DNA from: Dioszegia crocea | Lineage: Eukaryota; Basidiomycota; Tremellomycetes; Tremellales; Bulleribasidiaceae | DNA length: 64,000 nt | Assembly (NCBI GenBank): GCA_001600615.1 | Contig: BCKK01000009.1 | Coordinates: forward strand, 310,156-374,155 | Reading direction: 5' to 3' | Shown: positions 46,691-59,723 of the stretch, piece after piece | Numbering within the stretch: the stretch's first letter is position 1 | Layout: every line of letters starts with the position of its first letter | Position numbers and translations under genes: made by a program | Notes under the pieces: generated by a model | Told to the model about the DNA's origin: nothing | The model's input: the letters and a program-made list of their open reading frames with translations, nothing else | Databases searched by the model: none

Positions 46691-48804
46691 ATGATCCGGT
46701 CGCGAGTATTTCTCCAGGCCCGAGCGGCTTCCCGTCTGGCCCCTGGCAAACTTCCTGCGCAATCGAGAATACCCCCCTTCGCAGTCCGACAGACCTCCAC
46801 TTCGTCCTCCCCATCAGGTTCCAGTCTCGTCTTCAACGGCACTATAGCCGGGGCGCTACTTCTCGCTGCAGCCTATGCCTACTCCATCGAGAAGCAGAAG
46901 CCTGATCCATTCATACCTCGGTCTGATCCCAGCGACGTAGGCGGCGACACATTCGAGATCAACTTAGGCAGCGGCCGCCGGCGCCAAACCCATTCCTTCA
47001 CCCGACTGTCCAATACCGCCTGCGAGTCTAAGCTTCATGAGCACGAGGCGAATCATACAGTTGGCCGAGCAGGGAATCCGGTGATACGATGGGACAGGAA
47101 CTGGTTGGGTTCAAATGAGCCATGCGAGGATCGGAGTGCGGTGGACCTTGTCCCGAGAGGCAAGAGCGCGAGGGATATGAAGTCTGGAACTGCGGAGGGC
47201 CAAGAGGGTCAGAAAGACTTGGTGCTGTTCTCTATTATTGATGGACATGGAGGATGGGCGACTAGCGAATTACTGAGCAAGGTCCTGCACCCGACTTTGA
47301 CCCTCAGTCTCGCTGCTCTCCAAGCGGGGATTGTACCCGGTCATCAGGGCTGGCTAGCGGGGATTATGGGCAAGATCAACCCTGGGTCTTGGGGAGCTCC
47401 GGTGTGGACGCAGGCGAACGTGACACAAGCGATCAGCTCAGCGTGAGTTCTTGCTTTGAGTGTGGCTTTAGACTAAGTCTGACGGCTAGGTACACACAGC
47501 TAGATGACAACATCGTCCGAACTCCCGTCCAGCTCATCCCGACTCTGCGCAACTCGCCAACGACTCCGGCCGACGAATCATCACCCGCTGCCACACCTCG
47601 TCAAACCCTAGCAGCTCTGGCCGAACCGGCGGATAATGGCGCGTGCTCCCTCTCTGCAGTGGTAGATGCCGAGGAGGGCGATCTGTACGTGGCGATAGCT
47701 GGAGATTGTCGAGCTGTGGCGGGATGGGAGAAGAATGGGGTTTGGAGGTGCGATGTACTTACGGAGGATCAGATGGGGGAGAATCAGCGAGAGGTGGATC
47801 GGTGAGTTTGACGAAGCGTCCTGATATCAGCGCTCAAAACTTATGATTAGGATGCGGAAGGAACATCCGGGGGAAGAAGATACGGTGATTATGCGCGGCA
47901 GAGTCCATGGGGGTTTACAACCTACTCGGGCGTTCGGTGACGCCTCATATAAGTGGACTCAGGGCGAAGCGGCAGTGTGAGTTCTTCTTTAGCTAGTCGT
48001 ATTTGCTCTTCCGTCGCGATTCTAAGCTGATATTTACAGTATCTGCGATGCTTTAGCGACAGAAGGAAAGAAGGCTCGTCGTCCTCGACCGTGCAACAAG
48101 ACACCACCATACGTCACTGCCCGTCCGGAGATCACTCATCGGAAGATCAAGGGGCAAGATGGAGAGAAATTACGATTCATGATTATGGCTACTGACGGAT
48201 GTGAGTTGGCGACTATCCTCATTTTTCCTTTTACTCCTTGATCGAACCTGGCGTTAGCCTTACCCCCGCTTTCCAGCTTCGATCACGTATTGCTTCGCCT
48301 TCTTGGGCCATCGTCCATCTCCGTGCCGCCTAGTCCCGACAGCTGATCATTAGTATGGGACCGTATAACCTCAGAAGAATCCACCCTCCTCGTAGCCTCT
48401 TATCTCCGCCATGCTTCCCATTCCGAGATCCACAAATCCACACTCCCCCAGCAATTCCCTCTTGTCCCTCATGCTTCAGAAGCCGACAGACCATACCCCG
48501 CCGAACCCCTCCCTGGAAGTGCCGGACGGAGTAATGGGACTTGGGTATATGAAGGAGACACCAATGCAGCTACGCACCTGATACGGAATTCTTTGGGGGG
48601 TGGAGATAGAAAGGGGAGGAATGAGTTGTTGAGTGTCAACGGGGAGGTGACGAGGTGGTTGAGGGATGATATTACCGTCACGTCAGTTTTTTGGCCTGGC
48701 CCTGAATGAGGCAAAGTTGGAGTTGGACTATGAGCTGATTTGGCAGGGTCGTCTTTTTCGATGATGATGTCACAATGGGACAGGCTTCGGTGATGATGCC
48801 ATGA
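46691..48804 (+). CDS. PTC5: Mitochondrial PP2C phosphatase, pyruvate dehydrogenase phosphatase type
   Basis: Six exons (46691-47442, 47490-47801, 47851-47976, 48040-48200, 48354-48681, 48747-48804) give 578 aa. An Arg-rich presequence (MIRSRVFLQARAASRLAPGK) precedes a membrane helix (about 48-64), as in yeast Ptc5 and Ptc6-type proteins. PP2C motifs are in order: CEDRSA, FSIIDGHGGW, YVAIAGDCRAV, QPTRAFGDASYKW, MIMATDGLWD and, near the end, DDITVTVVFFDDD. Assignment to the phosphatase that reactivates pyruvate dehydrogenase comes from the presequence, the membrane helix and the long insertions; the paralog call within PP2C is less certain than the family. Intron 5 uses a GTCAGT donor. Confidence 0.88.
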
Positions 48805-49085
48805 TGGGACAATGGCCGACAATGGATCTCAGCTAAATGAGACCAAAGGGGAAGGGGGCGGAAGGTACGGTGGGCCTTCATGCAGATTGACGGAGGCTGC
48901 TACATAGCTTATGCCTTACAACAAGAGGATCCTCATGTAGCGCAATAAAGATGATCCACTCATCGCATCCAGCTTCGTAATCCAACATACATCACTTATC
49001 GGGCATAGCAACTTCTACCCCCGCAGATTTCGCGGCCCCTTTTGTCATTCCTGCCCACCCCGCTTCTCCGTCCTTCTACCCAGGA

Positions 49086-52000
49086 TTAGAATGCACTACT
49101 CGTCCGCATTTGCTCGAGCTTCTTCAACACCTCTCCCACCGTCCGTTCCAAATCACCCGCAATAACTTGTTGTTTGTTATACGGTAGTGATCCGAAACCT
49201 TCGCACAGATCTCCATCTACAACACCCATGACGGGTGCGTAATATCCTCTGTAGGCCAAGTGATCTCGGCCTACTAGTGATACGTTTTGAGATCGCATGT
49301 GCTGCCGATATCAGCAAGATTACCCTTCTGACTTTTGCCAGTCCAGAAAGCCATTCTCGTGACGGTGGCTTACCATTTCTAACGTCGTCATAACTTCCAC
49401 ATCGTCCATTGATGAGAAGGGTACCAGAGCCCCGACAGCCCCCGATATTGTCGTGTAAACCAGGACATCCTTCCCTCCAGCGACAAGAGCAATTTTGGTA
49501 ATTCTAGACATATCAGCACAAACCCCTCTGTCCATAAATAAACTTACGAAGTCACAATACTCCCGACATTATAATGCGCAATCATATCACTCTTATGAGC
49601 CGCACCCATCAAAAACCCTCTCTCATGCAGAATCCCAGCGCCGGTCGGATCATCATCTACTTTTTCAGAGACGTGCGAGTTGACCCGATTAATAAAGATG
49701 TTTCCAAATTTATCACCGCAAGCGACCGTCTCATAGTCGACATCGGTCACGCAGGTGAGCCAACGGGGTTGAGAATCGTCGGCGAAAATGAGGAGTTGGC
49801 GTGAGGGGATGGAACGGTAGACGCAGTAAAATGTCGATTCTTGCATGTCGCCAACGATGATTCGGGCGCCAGTGACGTTGATTGTGGAGACGCAAGTTGG
49901 GAAACTCTACATTTCGAGTCAGTTGTTGGTCACACGTCATGATGATCGACCTCGCAACTCACCGTGTTTTCACACTTCCGCAGTAAAGCCTTCTTACCCA
50001 TCTCATATAACCGTAATGATTTCCCAACACCAACAAGCAGATAGCCCTGGAAGCCAGCAACAGCCATGGGGATATCATCCGTTCTGGTCTAACAGGTCAG
50101 CTTCAACCCCCTGACTCTTAATACAGGACATGTTAACTCACCTTGTGCATCAATTCCAAAGTCCTGCCTGCGTCTCGGATCGCATATACCCTCAACCATC
50201 CTCCCCGACACGCCCGAGGTACAAGTGTCGTCCCCACAGCCGTACCAACGACGAGTGTAGGCTCACCGCCCATTCGCTCAAAGTAAGCTATGGAGAGTGA
50301 GAAGGCCGCTTCGTCTTCGTCAAGTTCTAGCGTCATGACGGAGTCGTTCTGATTGGTCAGCTGTGTGTTCCATGTTCCACAAGCGGGGTGCGATGTAACT
50401 GACCAACACCGGATCGAGAACTCTAATCAGACTGGCCCATTTACCCGGTCCAGCCCTGACGCGACCGTAGACATTCGCAGGTAAATCCAGCATTTTCCTA
50501 TCGACCCGATCTCCGCTCGCTTCCTGAATTCGTCAGTTTTCGTGCGTCTTCTGTCTAGACGATGAGTTAACTCACCTTCTCAGCTGTAATCCGGGCGACA
50601 GCTGCGGGTCCATATGTCCTGTGATCCGACTCGATAACGTAGAAGATGTTGTTGTAAGGATAAGGGACGAATCTTCTTGGTGTATAAGTCAAGGGTGTCG
50701 TATCCTGCTTGAGCTTTTCGCCAAGTTTAGGAATGGTGAAGATTCTAGAATATCAGCTTGGCCCTTCGCTAATCTGAACATGAACAGGCAATGGAGAACT
50801 GACCGTAATGAATTCCCCGCAATAGCAATCAAACCCTCCGGACAAGTAGGCGAGCTAAACGTACACGCATACTCGAGCGTATCATAGATCAACGGCTGTG
50901 TCTGGAGCATATCCTGATACGTGTACAACAACCACGATCTGGAGCTGAAGGCGAGGACGGATGGTGAACCATGTACAGTCGCACGGACAAGTTTGGGCGG
51001 TTTAGCACCCAAGAATCGGAGCCGAGTGTCGGATAATGATCCATCGACAGGATCAACGACCGTTCGGAGGAGTACACCATTGACTAAACCGATATTTAAA
51101 AACATTGTTGGTCGGTTCTTATCGATTGAAATGTCGAATATCTCTGCTAGGCAAATAGCGGAAGGGGGTGCTGTAAGTGCTTGAAGAGAAAGAGTTTCGA
51201 GTGTGTTGTCGGGTTCGAGAGAGATGATGTGGACAGTTTGATTGTCGCATCCAACGGCCTGTAACGTCAGCTTTTGTTCGATCAACGTCAGACTTGAAAC
51301 TTACAAGGTACGGTGTCCTTCTCCTACCCTCTGGAATTTCCGCAATACTAATCGCAGTGGCATTACCAGGTAACGCCTTCTTTTCTTGAAATTCTGCCAA
51401 ACTCCCCTCTGGGTCCAATTCGAAATACACAATCTCGGCCGTACTGAGCGCAATGACGACTTGCCGTCTGTTGGTCGTGGCGGATACGATGGTCGTTCCG
51501 GGAGGGCAAGACCATTCGTCCACTCGATCAGCAGCGCGGATATGGCGTAGACCGTATGGGTGAACTTGGAGTAGTCCCGAGTCGCCTAATTGCTGCACGG
51601 CGAGCGTAGGTGATGAAGAGAGGAAACCGGTATCGTTTACTTCTTCGATGGAGGCGCCGATGGATAGGACGAGGGTACCGTTTGGGAATGAAAGGACAAT
51701 GTAGGAGTCGTATTCGTCTATAAGGTCAGCTCAACTCTCTGTTTACGGGATTGCCTAGCTTACCATCTTCCTTCAATTTCAATGTCCACACTGCAGTCGG
51801 CATACCAGGCAGTGGACTCTCAACAACAGGCGCAACGTCCAGCCCATGCTTCAACGTCCGGAACGTACTCCGACCTCCCTTCCCACATGCCGCGTAAATC
51901 TGAGGCGTATCCGACGTAGCACCGAGCAGGTTCACAACCTTTGCGTCGCATATAGGATCAAGAGAGGAGAGGGTGTCGACCATCATGAGGTTTTGCAGAT

Positions 52001-53759
52001 CGCGCGGGGAGAAGAAGGCATAAGGTAATGCGCCGGGTGTGTTTCCGAAATCGGGATAATCGGTAGATGACCAGATTTGCTCATCGTCGTCTTCACCTAG
52101 GTTTTGGAATTGGTATAGGTTCCTGTCGTGTCAGCTGAGGATTCGGGATGGAAAGGAGCCTATATCTCAACTCACTGATCGCTGAATTCACTCGCAGCGA
52201 ATAAATATCCCGACTTTAAGATACAAAGACTGGTAGAGACCGGTACGGTATCAAAGTACTTTATCCTCAAAGCCTTGACATCCTCATTTTCATGCTCGAT
52301 CGTCACCTTGAACAAATCTCCATCTTCCGATTGGAGCAAGAAGAAGAAGGCGCCCTAAGGATATCAGCTGAGGACTGCGAAGACTCTATCGCGGGAGGCC
52401 AACTCACCTTGATCTTGTGCATGACTGCAGTGACGATGATATTCCCCCGACTGCTCTCTCCTCGTTGCGCTAAAGGATTTCTCCGACGAGGGATAGGAAT
52501 CCGATGCGCATCCGCATCCATATGTTTCCATATGATGTGATCTTCGCAGCATACAAGTACACCAGACGGTCCTTCGAATTTATCCGTATTGGCATTTTGT
52601 CCACCGGGCACTATGTTGCGTCAGCTGTATCTCCATTCGCTGGGATCGGACTAGCAGACCTTGAACTAGCATGTTCGCCCGTCGATCAGTGGGTTCACTC
52701 CACTTGCGCACGACGTGATTTAGTCCCAGGTCCAATTCGTAGAATGTCAAATACTACCCAGTCAGCTTTCACGTTCCATTTGCATAAAGGCGGAGTTAAA
52801 GAGCTTACTTTCTCCACCTTTTCATAAGCCTCCCCAGTTGGATCCTCGTCACTATCGGAATAATCCATCTCTAACGCGGCATAAAGCGGATTATCATATC
52901 CCTGATCAACGGCGATAATGTGGGTGACGAGTGTATGTGCCTTGTGGGCTTCAAGAGGTGATGAAGGGAATAGTTTGCCTTCTGAATTTCGGTTCAGGAC
53001 GTAGACTAGTTTAGTACGTTCAACGCTGGTCATGTAAGCTGATTACACTTCACGAGGAGAGATAGGCGACAAGCTTACGAGCCGAGGAGACATGATCGAC
53101 CTTTTGGGTCGACAGCTAGGAATTGACCTGGTACTATACGTCTAAAAGTGTCAGGTTATCCATGGTCGCATTGTGAGACAGAAGCCAACTCACCTAGATC
53201 CAGTCTTGCCGTATGTCTCCTGATACAGACTCTCGAAGTGTGGTGTGGGCGTGACGAGGAATTCAATAATGGATAATCGACCAGAGTCGGACGATATCAG
53301 AATATAGTCTGGACAATTGTCAGAAGCGGCCTTACAATAATGGAGAAAGTAAGGAATCCGAGCTCGTGAGAAGCCGAGGAGGAGAAGCAAGAAAGAAGGC
53401 TCACCCTTGGTCATTCCTGCTAATCTGAATCCCTGGACATTACGGACAACCCCAAACGCCTACGAGTCAGTCAGCTCTAGTCTCGTCTAGCGTGCTTCAG
53501 GACGCAGGGTCTTAGCTTACCTCTGTAGTACACAGCGTGTCCACTATATCAGTCAGCTTGCTATTCCCCATTGGATGTTCCAACGACCAGAAACCTGTGC
53601 CAACTCACAATGCCCACTCGTCGTATTCAGCTTCAACATCTCCAACCTCGTTCCTCCCCTCACTACCAATATCTCCTGACCCTTCGTACCCGAGAATGAA
53701 CCGACGGTGGCGCCCGAGACAGCCGTTGCAGGCTGCAGCGTCAAGTTGTAGAGGTGCAT
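49086..53759 (-). CDS. RSE1: Splicing factor 3B subunit 3 (SF3b130, Rse1)
   Basis: Nineteen exons: 53759-53609, 53543-53521, 53459-53405, 53308-53194, 53141-53079, 53025-52809, 52753-52660, 52610-52408, 52354-52176, 52122-51764, 51717-51305, 51258-50804, 50744-50576, 50523-50404, 50348-50142, 50088-49963, 49906-49548, 49503-49374, 49301-49086. They give 1217 aa. It is the three-beta-propeller scaffold of SF3b in the U2 snRNP, which recognises the branch point. Family blocks run end to end: [133 protein letters not shown]-type ([13 protein letters not shown]) and [15 protein letters not shown]. Exon 2 is 23 nt. Several introns use GTC donors (gtcagt, gtctgc). Confidence 0.97.
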
Positions 53760-54072
53760 CGTGGCAAGCGTCGAATGCGGTGCGTCGATTAGAGAAGCGG
53801 GTGCGCGGAGGCTTGAGGCTATGAGCAGCTACGGATCAGCTACTTTAAGGCTTGGGGATAGAAGCTAGTAGTAATTGCGAGTGGTATAGAGATGTTGAGG
53901 ATTGTATAGGGTGGCCGTGGTATGGCTTGGTGGACGGCGAATATTTAGATAGGCGGGTTTCGCCGGTTTTATCCAGGCCTACTCGTCACGTGATACCATC
54001 ATATCCTTGGTGGGTGAAATGGTAATACAGTGCTATCCAAGGAGTACAAGCTAGCGGGTGTCCGAGTAAGGT
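53760..54072. other. Intergenic, RSE1 promoter side
   Basis: 313 bp between the bHLH gene stop and the RSE1 start, both on the minus strand. No specific element recognised. Confidence 0.5.
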
Positions 54073-55099
54073 CTACAAGGTACCCATATCCCCCTCGTTC
54101 CCTTGACCCATAGCTCCACCTTGCCCCGAAGCGCCATTCCCAATATTCTCCCCTACGCCCGCAGCTCTGATCTCCCCAGTCTGCGCCAACCCCATACCCT
54201 GTATCCCATACGCTGCAGACGGGGTACCTCCTAGCATCTCCACCTCCCTCCTTAGTCTTTCTACCTCCGCGATATAATCTGACTGGCTGTGCCTCAGCCC
54301 GTCAATGTATTCAATGGCTAGAAATCAGCAATATCCCAATCACGAATAGCAAATCACACGTACCTCGCTTAAGTATCTCCCACTTGCTAGATTTTGTTCC
54401 TCGCTCCGTTGGCAATTGTTCCCTCAACTCATCAAACAGATCCTTCATTTCTTTCCGCCTTTGTCGCTCGGCCAGTTTGTGGTGCACCTTGAGTTCCGGC
54501 GTTCGGCTAAAGGGCGTCCGGTTCGGATTCCCATCTTCATCTTGACCCTCTGCTTCCTCTCCATCATCGTCCGGAGCTTGAAGATGAAGGTGAGGGTGAA
54601 GATCATGTTCCGAAGCTCGTCGAGATGATTCTCCTTCACCTTCACCATCTTGGTTATCCCCATACACCGCCTGTCCGCCCCCGCCCGCGCCACCCGACCG
54701 AGTCGTCATTGATGCCTGTGGAGACATCTTGTCCTGATTCCCACCCGTTGACGCCGCGGCAGCAGCAGCAGCGACAAGTGATCGAGCCGTTCCGGCCGCT
54801 ACGGCCGAATGGAGGGTTTCGTCCGAGAATCTCATTCCGCCCAATGGCAAATCGGCATTTCCCTGAGGAAGAGCAGGGATAGTCATACCGCCCAATCCAG
54901 AGGAAGCGGCAGAGGAAGGCTCGGCAGGCCAGTGGTATTGGTTGAAAGATGCGGACGAGTCTGTAGGGAGGTGGAATTGAGGTTGGATAAGTGATGGTCC
55001 GGAGGGATAGGTGTCTGCTGCCAACTCAGAGGTGAGGGCAGGATCGAGATCGAGATCCGTCAGGCGGATACGCTTTGCGGCGCGATCTTCTTGCGCCAT
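54073..55099 (-). CDS. bHLH transcription factor, Max-like group B
   Basis: Two exons: 55099-54364 and 54317-54073, 326 aa. The C-terminal bHLH (about 206-255) reads [20 protein letters not shown], then a loop, then [10 protein letters not shown] and [12 protein letters not shown] across the intron. The basic region has the His-Glu-Arg pattern (H5, E9, R13) of group B factors such as Max, which bind CACGTG. A leucine-containing extension ([16 protein letters not shown]) may continue helix 2 as a short coiled coil. The N-terminal 200 residues are disordered, with a nuclear-signal-like KRIRLTD at the start and an acidic stretch before the domain. The frame is open upstream of 55099, but this ATG has the more natural N-terminus. 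Target genes unknown. Confidence 0.88.
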
Positions 55100-56108
55100 T
55101 GTTGTGTGAGGTGGGGGAATGTGGCGCTGGGACTGGGACTGAGACTGGCGAGATAAGATAACACCCACGTGTGGATATGATGGAGGAAGGAAGAGTAACG
55201 CGTGGCTGCCACGAGGAGATGAGATGAGTGAGATGGGACCCCTCCCAATTTGCCGCTTTGACCCACAACGGCGGATCTGTGTTGTAAACAACCCAAAGGG
55301 GTAATTATATTTCCTGAAAAAGCTTTTGCTGGCTTTTTGAGCCCGGACAACAGAAGCTGTGTCAGGGGTGCAAGGCGGAGTTACGGACGGCGTTACCGCT
55401 AGTGGCGATTTCCGCTGCATCCTTTGAAACAAGGCAGATTACAAACTTAAACCAAGCTTCCTCCTTCTTCACTTCAACCATGATGCATAGGCCTTGCATA
55501 CTATCATGTCTGTTATACTTACCGCTCTCGCAATGAAGAGGTAGTTCTCATGCTTTCGAAGCTGTAGAAACCTCCATCATCACATCGGCCCCTGACCTTA
55601 TGCGAGGGGAAAAATGGTCACAATCACGTTCAGACGGACAGGCGCAGGCACGACCCAGGTCCCGCTCGGACGTCTGTGTCTGAAACATAGGGCTGATAGA
55701 CAAGATACTAAGCTAAATGTTGCCTGATGGTACCGGCAAGTCACTCGGCTCCCGGGCATTGAGGAAAGGGGTGGAGGACAGCATGCGGACAGGCGCCCAA
55801 AGGAGGGCGCTCCACCTGACGTTTCAGCTATTATCTTGGCTGACGTGTGTATGTGTGTGTGTGTGATTCCGCTCAGTGCGAGATCGGGGAAGGGGGTATA
55901 TCTGTATGGGGAATCGTCGCCCCCAGGCTTCTCTCATCATCCTCCTCTCTTCCTCACAGATCCCATCAATAGGTACGTGTATCGTCTCCCAGCCACATTC
56001 TTCAGCTTACCCTCTAGGCCCCACTCGGCCCTCATCACATCAGCCACTCGTTACACCACACCCACACTCTCCTTCTCAGTCTCTTTCCCCCTCGTACCCC
56101 AAATCACC
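55100..56108. other. Intergenic between divergent genes
   Basis: About 1 kb holding the promoters of the bHLH gene and the first cutinase-like gene. A GT-rich dinucleotide stretch lies at about 55843-55866. The last 150 bp are CT-rich leader. Confidence 0.5.
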
Positions 56109-56853
56109 ATGCTCGCTTCCTTCCTCCCTCTCGCTCTCCTCACCCTGGCCATTGCCTCCCCCATCGACCTCCTCACCCGCCAGACCAAATGCACCGCCTA
56201 CACCATAATCAACACGCGCGGCACAGGCGAGCTTCAAGGCCCCTCATCAGGTTTTAGAACGATGAACCAAAACGTCCTCTCTTCCAACCCGGGCGGAACC
56301 GTCTATTCCACCGTCTACTCTGCTGGCTTCTCCCAAATCTCCACAGCTGGAACTGCCGATATCCTACGTCAACTCTCCTCGGGCCTAGCCTCCAACCCCA
56401 ACCGATGCTTCATCCTCGAGGGCTACTCCCAGGGCGCTGCAGCCACTGTCAATGCCCTCAAACAGCTCCCGGCTTCCGACCCTAGGTTCAACGCCGTCAA
56501 GGGCGTGTTCCTCATTGGGAACCCGGCGCACAAGGCGGGATTGGCGTGTAATGTCGATACCAATGGAGGGAGTACGACGAAGAATGTGAATGGTTTGTCG
56601 GTGGGGTTGGGCGGGATTCCAGCAGAGTGGGTCAGCAAGACGCTTGATGTGTGCAACTTTGTAAGTTTATCTCCTCTGACTTCAGTCCTTGCTAGACCTC
56701 TCGATCATGGAGCCTTGGCTGACCTCACAGGGCGATGGCGTGTGCGATACTCTCCATGGCTTCGGCATCAACGCAGCTCACCTCGCCTACCCCCTCAATC
56801 CCGGTACACAGCGTCAGGGCACCGACTTCATCAATGCTGCTCTCAGGGCTTGA
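56109..56853 (+). CDS. Cutinase-family secreted serine hydrolase A
   Basis: Two exons: 56109-56660 and 56731-56853, 224 aa. A signal peptide (MLASFLPLALLTLAIA) is followed by a probable Kex2-like TRQ junction. The fold blocks are CTAYTIINTRGTGE, GTADILRQLSSGL, CFILEGYSQGAAATVNAL with the nucleophile Ser at about 107, KGVFLIGNPAHKAGLACNVD and, in exon 2, GDGVCDTLHGFGINAAHLAY with the acid Asp186 and His201. Cutinases (and the related acetylxylan esterases) cleave ester bonds in cutin, polyesters or acetylated polysaccharide; the true substrate is unknown. Cysteines fit the usual disulfides. It is the first of four paralogs in 6.2 kb. Confidence 0.93.
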
Positions 56854-57864
56854 GGGAGAAGGGAAGTGGCTAGTGGTCAAGCAGTGTTGTGCATAGGTCC
56901 TCGTAGGTAGTGAAGTAGGTCAAGCAGTTCATTCTAGGTATCCGGGCCAGGTCACCTCTCATGCCATGTATTCTCTCGAGTCTCGAGTCTGTATGAGCCA
57001 GACAGGGCCTTCGATCGATCCGACAGACTCCTCGATCATCAGCACAGCCAACACATCGGAGACCCAAGGGTGGCAAGGTCTGAAACACGTACCCTTCTTG
57101 ACGACAGCGCGAAAGAAGCTTTCAGATCTCGATCTTGAGAAAGTGGGGGTGCCTTTGGCTGAATTTTAGCTTTGACTCAATACCTCGGCTCAGTCATCTG
57201 CATACCCGCAACGCTGGTTGTACTCTCCGACCTTGCCTGACGACCAGATCTAGACTCCCTCGAAGGACATCTGACGCGCAGCGCAAATCGTTAGTCGTCA
57301 GGGTTCGTATCACTTCCGACCCGATCGGAGCGTCACCTCACGACGACCCACCCAACAATCGAGATCCCCAAAACCCTATCGTCTCAATCATCAAGTCAAC
57401 ACACTACGCAGGGGCCAGTCTACCGCTGTTGACGTTTCAGGACTCTGGCTCAGTGTCAGAAAGGAGGTCCGCATAACCCGGCTCTCTAGCGCTCGACGAC
57501 TGTGCGCGCGCCGTCCGTGCTCAGCCTTCTCGACCAACCCCCTCCTTTCCTCTTCCCCGTCTTGCAGTGATGGTATCTCCAGGGGTTGGGGAATGCTTGG
57601 AGATTGGGAGTTGTGTGTATGGCTATTGCTTGGTGATTGTTGTGGAGCAGAGTGGGGTCGTCCCACTCCAAAGTAGTGAGTCGACAGACCAGGCCAATGG
57701 CGGAGAGATATATAAGCTGAGCTGGTCAGGCCCTATCCGTCTCTTCCATCTACATCTTTACCACCTTACATCTACAGGCAGCGCCTCTACTCTTCCACTT
57801 CGAACAACCCCAACGCCTACCAATACCCAACCCCAACAACTACCCAACCCAACCCAAACCCAAC
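56854..57864. other. Intergenic between cutinase genes A and B
   Basis: About 1 kb. A CCAAT motif (57692-57699) and TATATAAG (57708-57715) lie before gene B, and the last 90 bp are a C-rich, ACC/CAA-repeat leader. No other gene seen. Confidence 0.5.
57692..57715 (+). promoter_or_regulatory. CCAAT and TATA elements of cutinase gene B
   Basis: GGCCAATGG followed ten bases later by TATATAAG, about 150-170 bp before the start codon. Sequence match and position only. Confidence 0.45.
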
Positions 57865-58668
57865 ATGCTCGCCTCTCTCATCCCCCTTTCGCTCCTCGCC
57901 CTCACCCTCGGTTCCCCCCTCTCCCTCATCCCCCGCCAATCCACTTGCTCCTCCTACACCATCATCAACACCCGAGGCACCGGCGAGCGCCAAGGCGAGT
58001 CATCAGGCTTCACCAAGATGAACCGTGATGCACTCGCCTCTATCCCAGGCGGTAAACGAATCAACACAGTTTATCCAGCCGGCATCAACCAGAACTCAGC
58101 CAAGGGTACGGCCGATATCCTCGATAACCTCAGCTCGGGCCTTGCCAAAAACCCTGACGAGTGCTTCATCCTCGAAGGTTACTCTCAGGGCGCCGCAGCT
58201 ACCGTCAATGCCATGGCGGAGATCGATTCCAACGATCCTCGGTTTGATGCGGTCAAGGGCGTCTTCCTTATTGGGAACCCGGAGCATAAGGCGGGATTGG
58301 CGTGCAATGTGGACACGAACGGCGGGTCAGATACGGATAATGTCGCGGGGATCTCGGCGAGGTTTGGGGATGGCGTTCCGGCGGAGTGGGTCAGTAAGAC
58401 TTTGGATGTGTGCAAGAAGGTGGGTCTTCTCCCTTTCCCCTTCCTTCTCGTTCTCCTTCTCCTCCTCGTCTTCCTCATTGGTCCTTCTACTTCCCCACTC
58501 TCTTCTCTGCCTCTTCTCCAGTCATGGGACCCAGCTGACACACAGGGCGATGGCGTCTGCGACACTACCAACGGTCGAGGTATCAACGCCGCTCATCTCG
58601 CCTACCCCCGCGACGCCGGCACCCAAAGCCAAGGTCTTGCCTTCATCACTTCCAGCCTCGGCGCATAG
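57865..58668 (+). CDS. Cutinase-family secreted serine hydrolase B
   Basis: Two exons: 57865-58419 and 58546-58668, 225 aa. Signal peptide MLASLIPLSLLALTLGSP, then the cutinase core: SYTIINTRGTGERQGESSGF, FILEGYSQGAAATVNAM with the nucleophilic Ser, GVFLIGNPEHKAGLACNVD, and exon 2 GDGVCDTTNGRGINAAHLAY with the Asp and His. The intron sits at the same codon as in the paralogs and has a GTGGGT donor; at 126 bp it is the longest of the four. It differs from A, C and D in extra Lys/Asp residues (GGKRINTVYPAGIN, KNPDECF) and an FGDGVPAEW insertion, so it is the most diverged member. Confidence 0.93.
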   Translation: MLASLIPLSLLALTLGSPLSLIPRQSTCSSYTIINTRGTGERQGESSGFTKMNRDALASIPGGKRINTVYPAGINQNSAKGTADILDNLSSGLAKNPDECFILEGYSQGAAATVNAMAEIDSNDPRFDAVKGVFLIGNPEHKAGLACNVDTNGGSDTDNVAGISARFGDGVPAEWVSKTLDVCKKVGLLPFPFLLVLLLLLVFLIGPSTSPLSSLPLLQSWDPADTQGDGVCDTTNGRGINAAHLAYPRDAGTQSQGLAFITSSLGA

Positions 58669-59723
58669 GTCTTCTCCGATGGTCTTCGATGGAGCAGAGC
58701 AGGGAAGTAGGGATCAGGGATCAGGGATGGGCGGTGAAGATGCAAAGTCAGGGGAAACAAGTTTAGGTAGTTTTAGAATAGTTCAGGCTGGTCCTTTGCT
58801 CTCTTCTACTATGCAGTCTAGCTATCATATCTCTTCTTCATCTTTAGCTCAGAGATCGTACTGGCCAGCTGCACCTCGCCACACATGTCCACCGCCACAA
58901 CTAGCTGTCAATCCACGGCCGAGATCAACATACCTCACCCTGGAACTTGAAACACAGTGACGTTAGCCACAAACAACCTCGAGTCCTCGGCGGCGGCAAG
59001 CGGTCAAACATGTCTCTCTTCCATTCACTCCATCCTTAGCTTCCCATCTCCCCTGTCGTCTAGTCAATCGTAGACAAGCATGAGTACCTAACGACCCTTA
59101 CTTCTGACCTCTCACAACCATCAAGCCAATAATGATGAGACGACTAGTACTCCACTCAGCAATTCTGTCGACATGTACAGTCTCCACGGCCCCGATTCCC
59201 GATCCCGCGATGAGCGCATGAGCATCTCATCTCCATGCAACATCGGCTATTTCGCTAAAGATAGTTCTGGTAACTAGATAAGCATCTCCCGACCCCCTCG
59301 GAGGGTCTCATGAGCAAGCAGAGCGTGCTACAAGGTGGTGAAGGGGCGATGCGTCGGTGCCTGCGCCTAGACCTGAGGGGTACGGAGGTATGTTTACTGT
59401 TTCATCTCGATCTATTCCCGCCAGTCTATTCTAGTACCCTCATCCTCAAAGATCGGGACGATGGTGGCCTTACCTCCGAAACAATCGGCATAGCGTTGAC
59501 GACCGTTCACAGGGAGACCTTGTCAGAACGTTCGCTGATTTCCTATAAAGGTCTGACTTTACGGTCCCAATTCTTCCATCAACCACTTCTCCCTCTTCTT
59601 CGCTCGATAGACACTGGCTGTCTCCCTCACTTGATCAGCACCTTCACCTCCTCTATTCAACAGACACCGGTTGTCTCCCTCCCAACCCTTATCCTTTCGC
59701 TTCGACACATCGGTCCATCTATC
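58669..59723. other. Intergenic between cutinase genes B and C
   Basis: About 1.05 kb with no gene seen. A TATAAAG at 59544-59550 lies about 175 bp before the start codon of gene C, inside a CT-rich leader. Confidence 0.5.
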
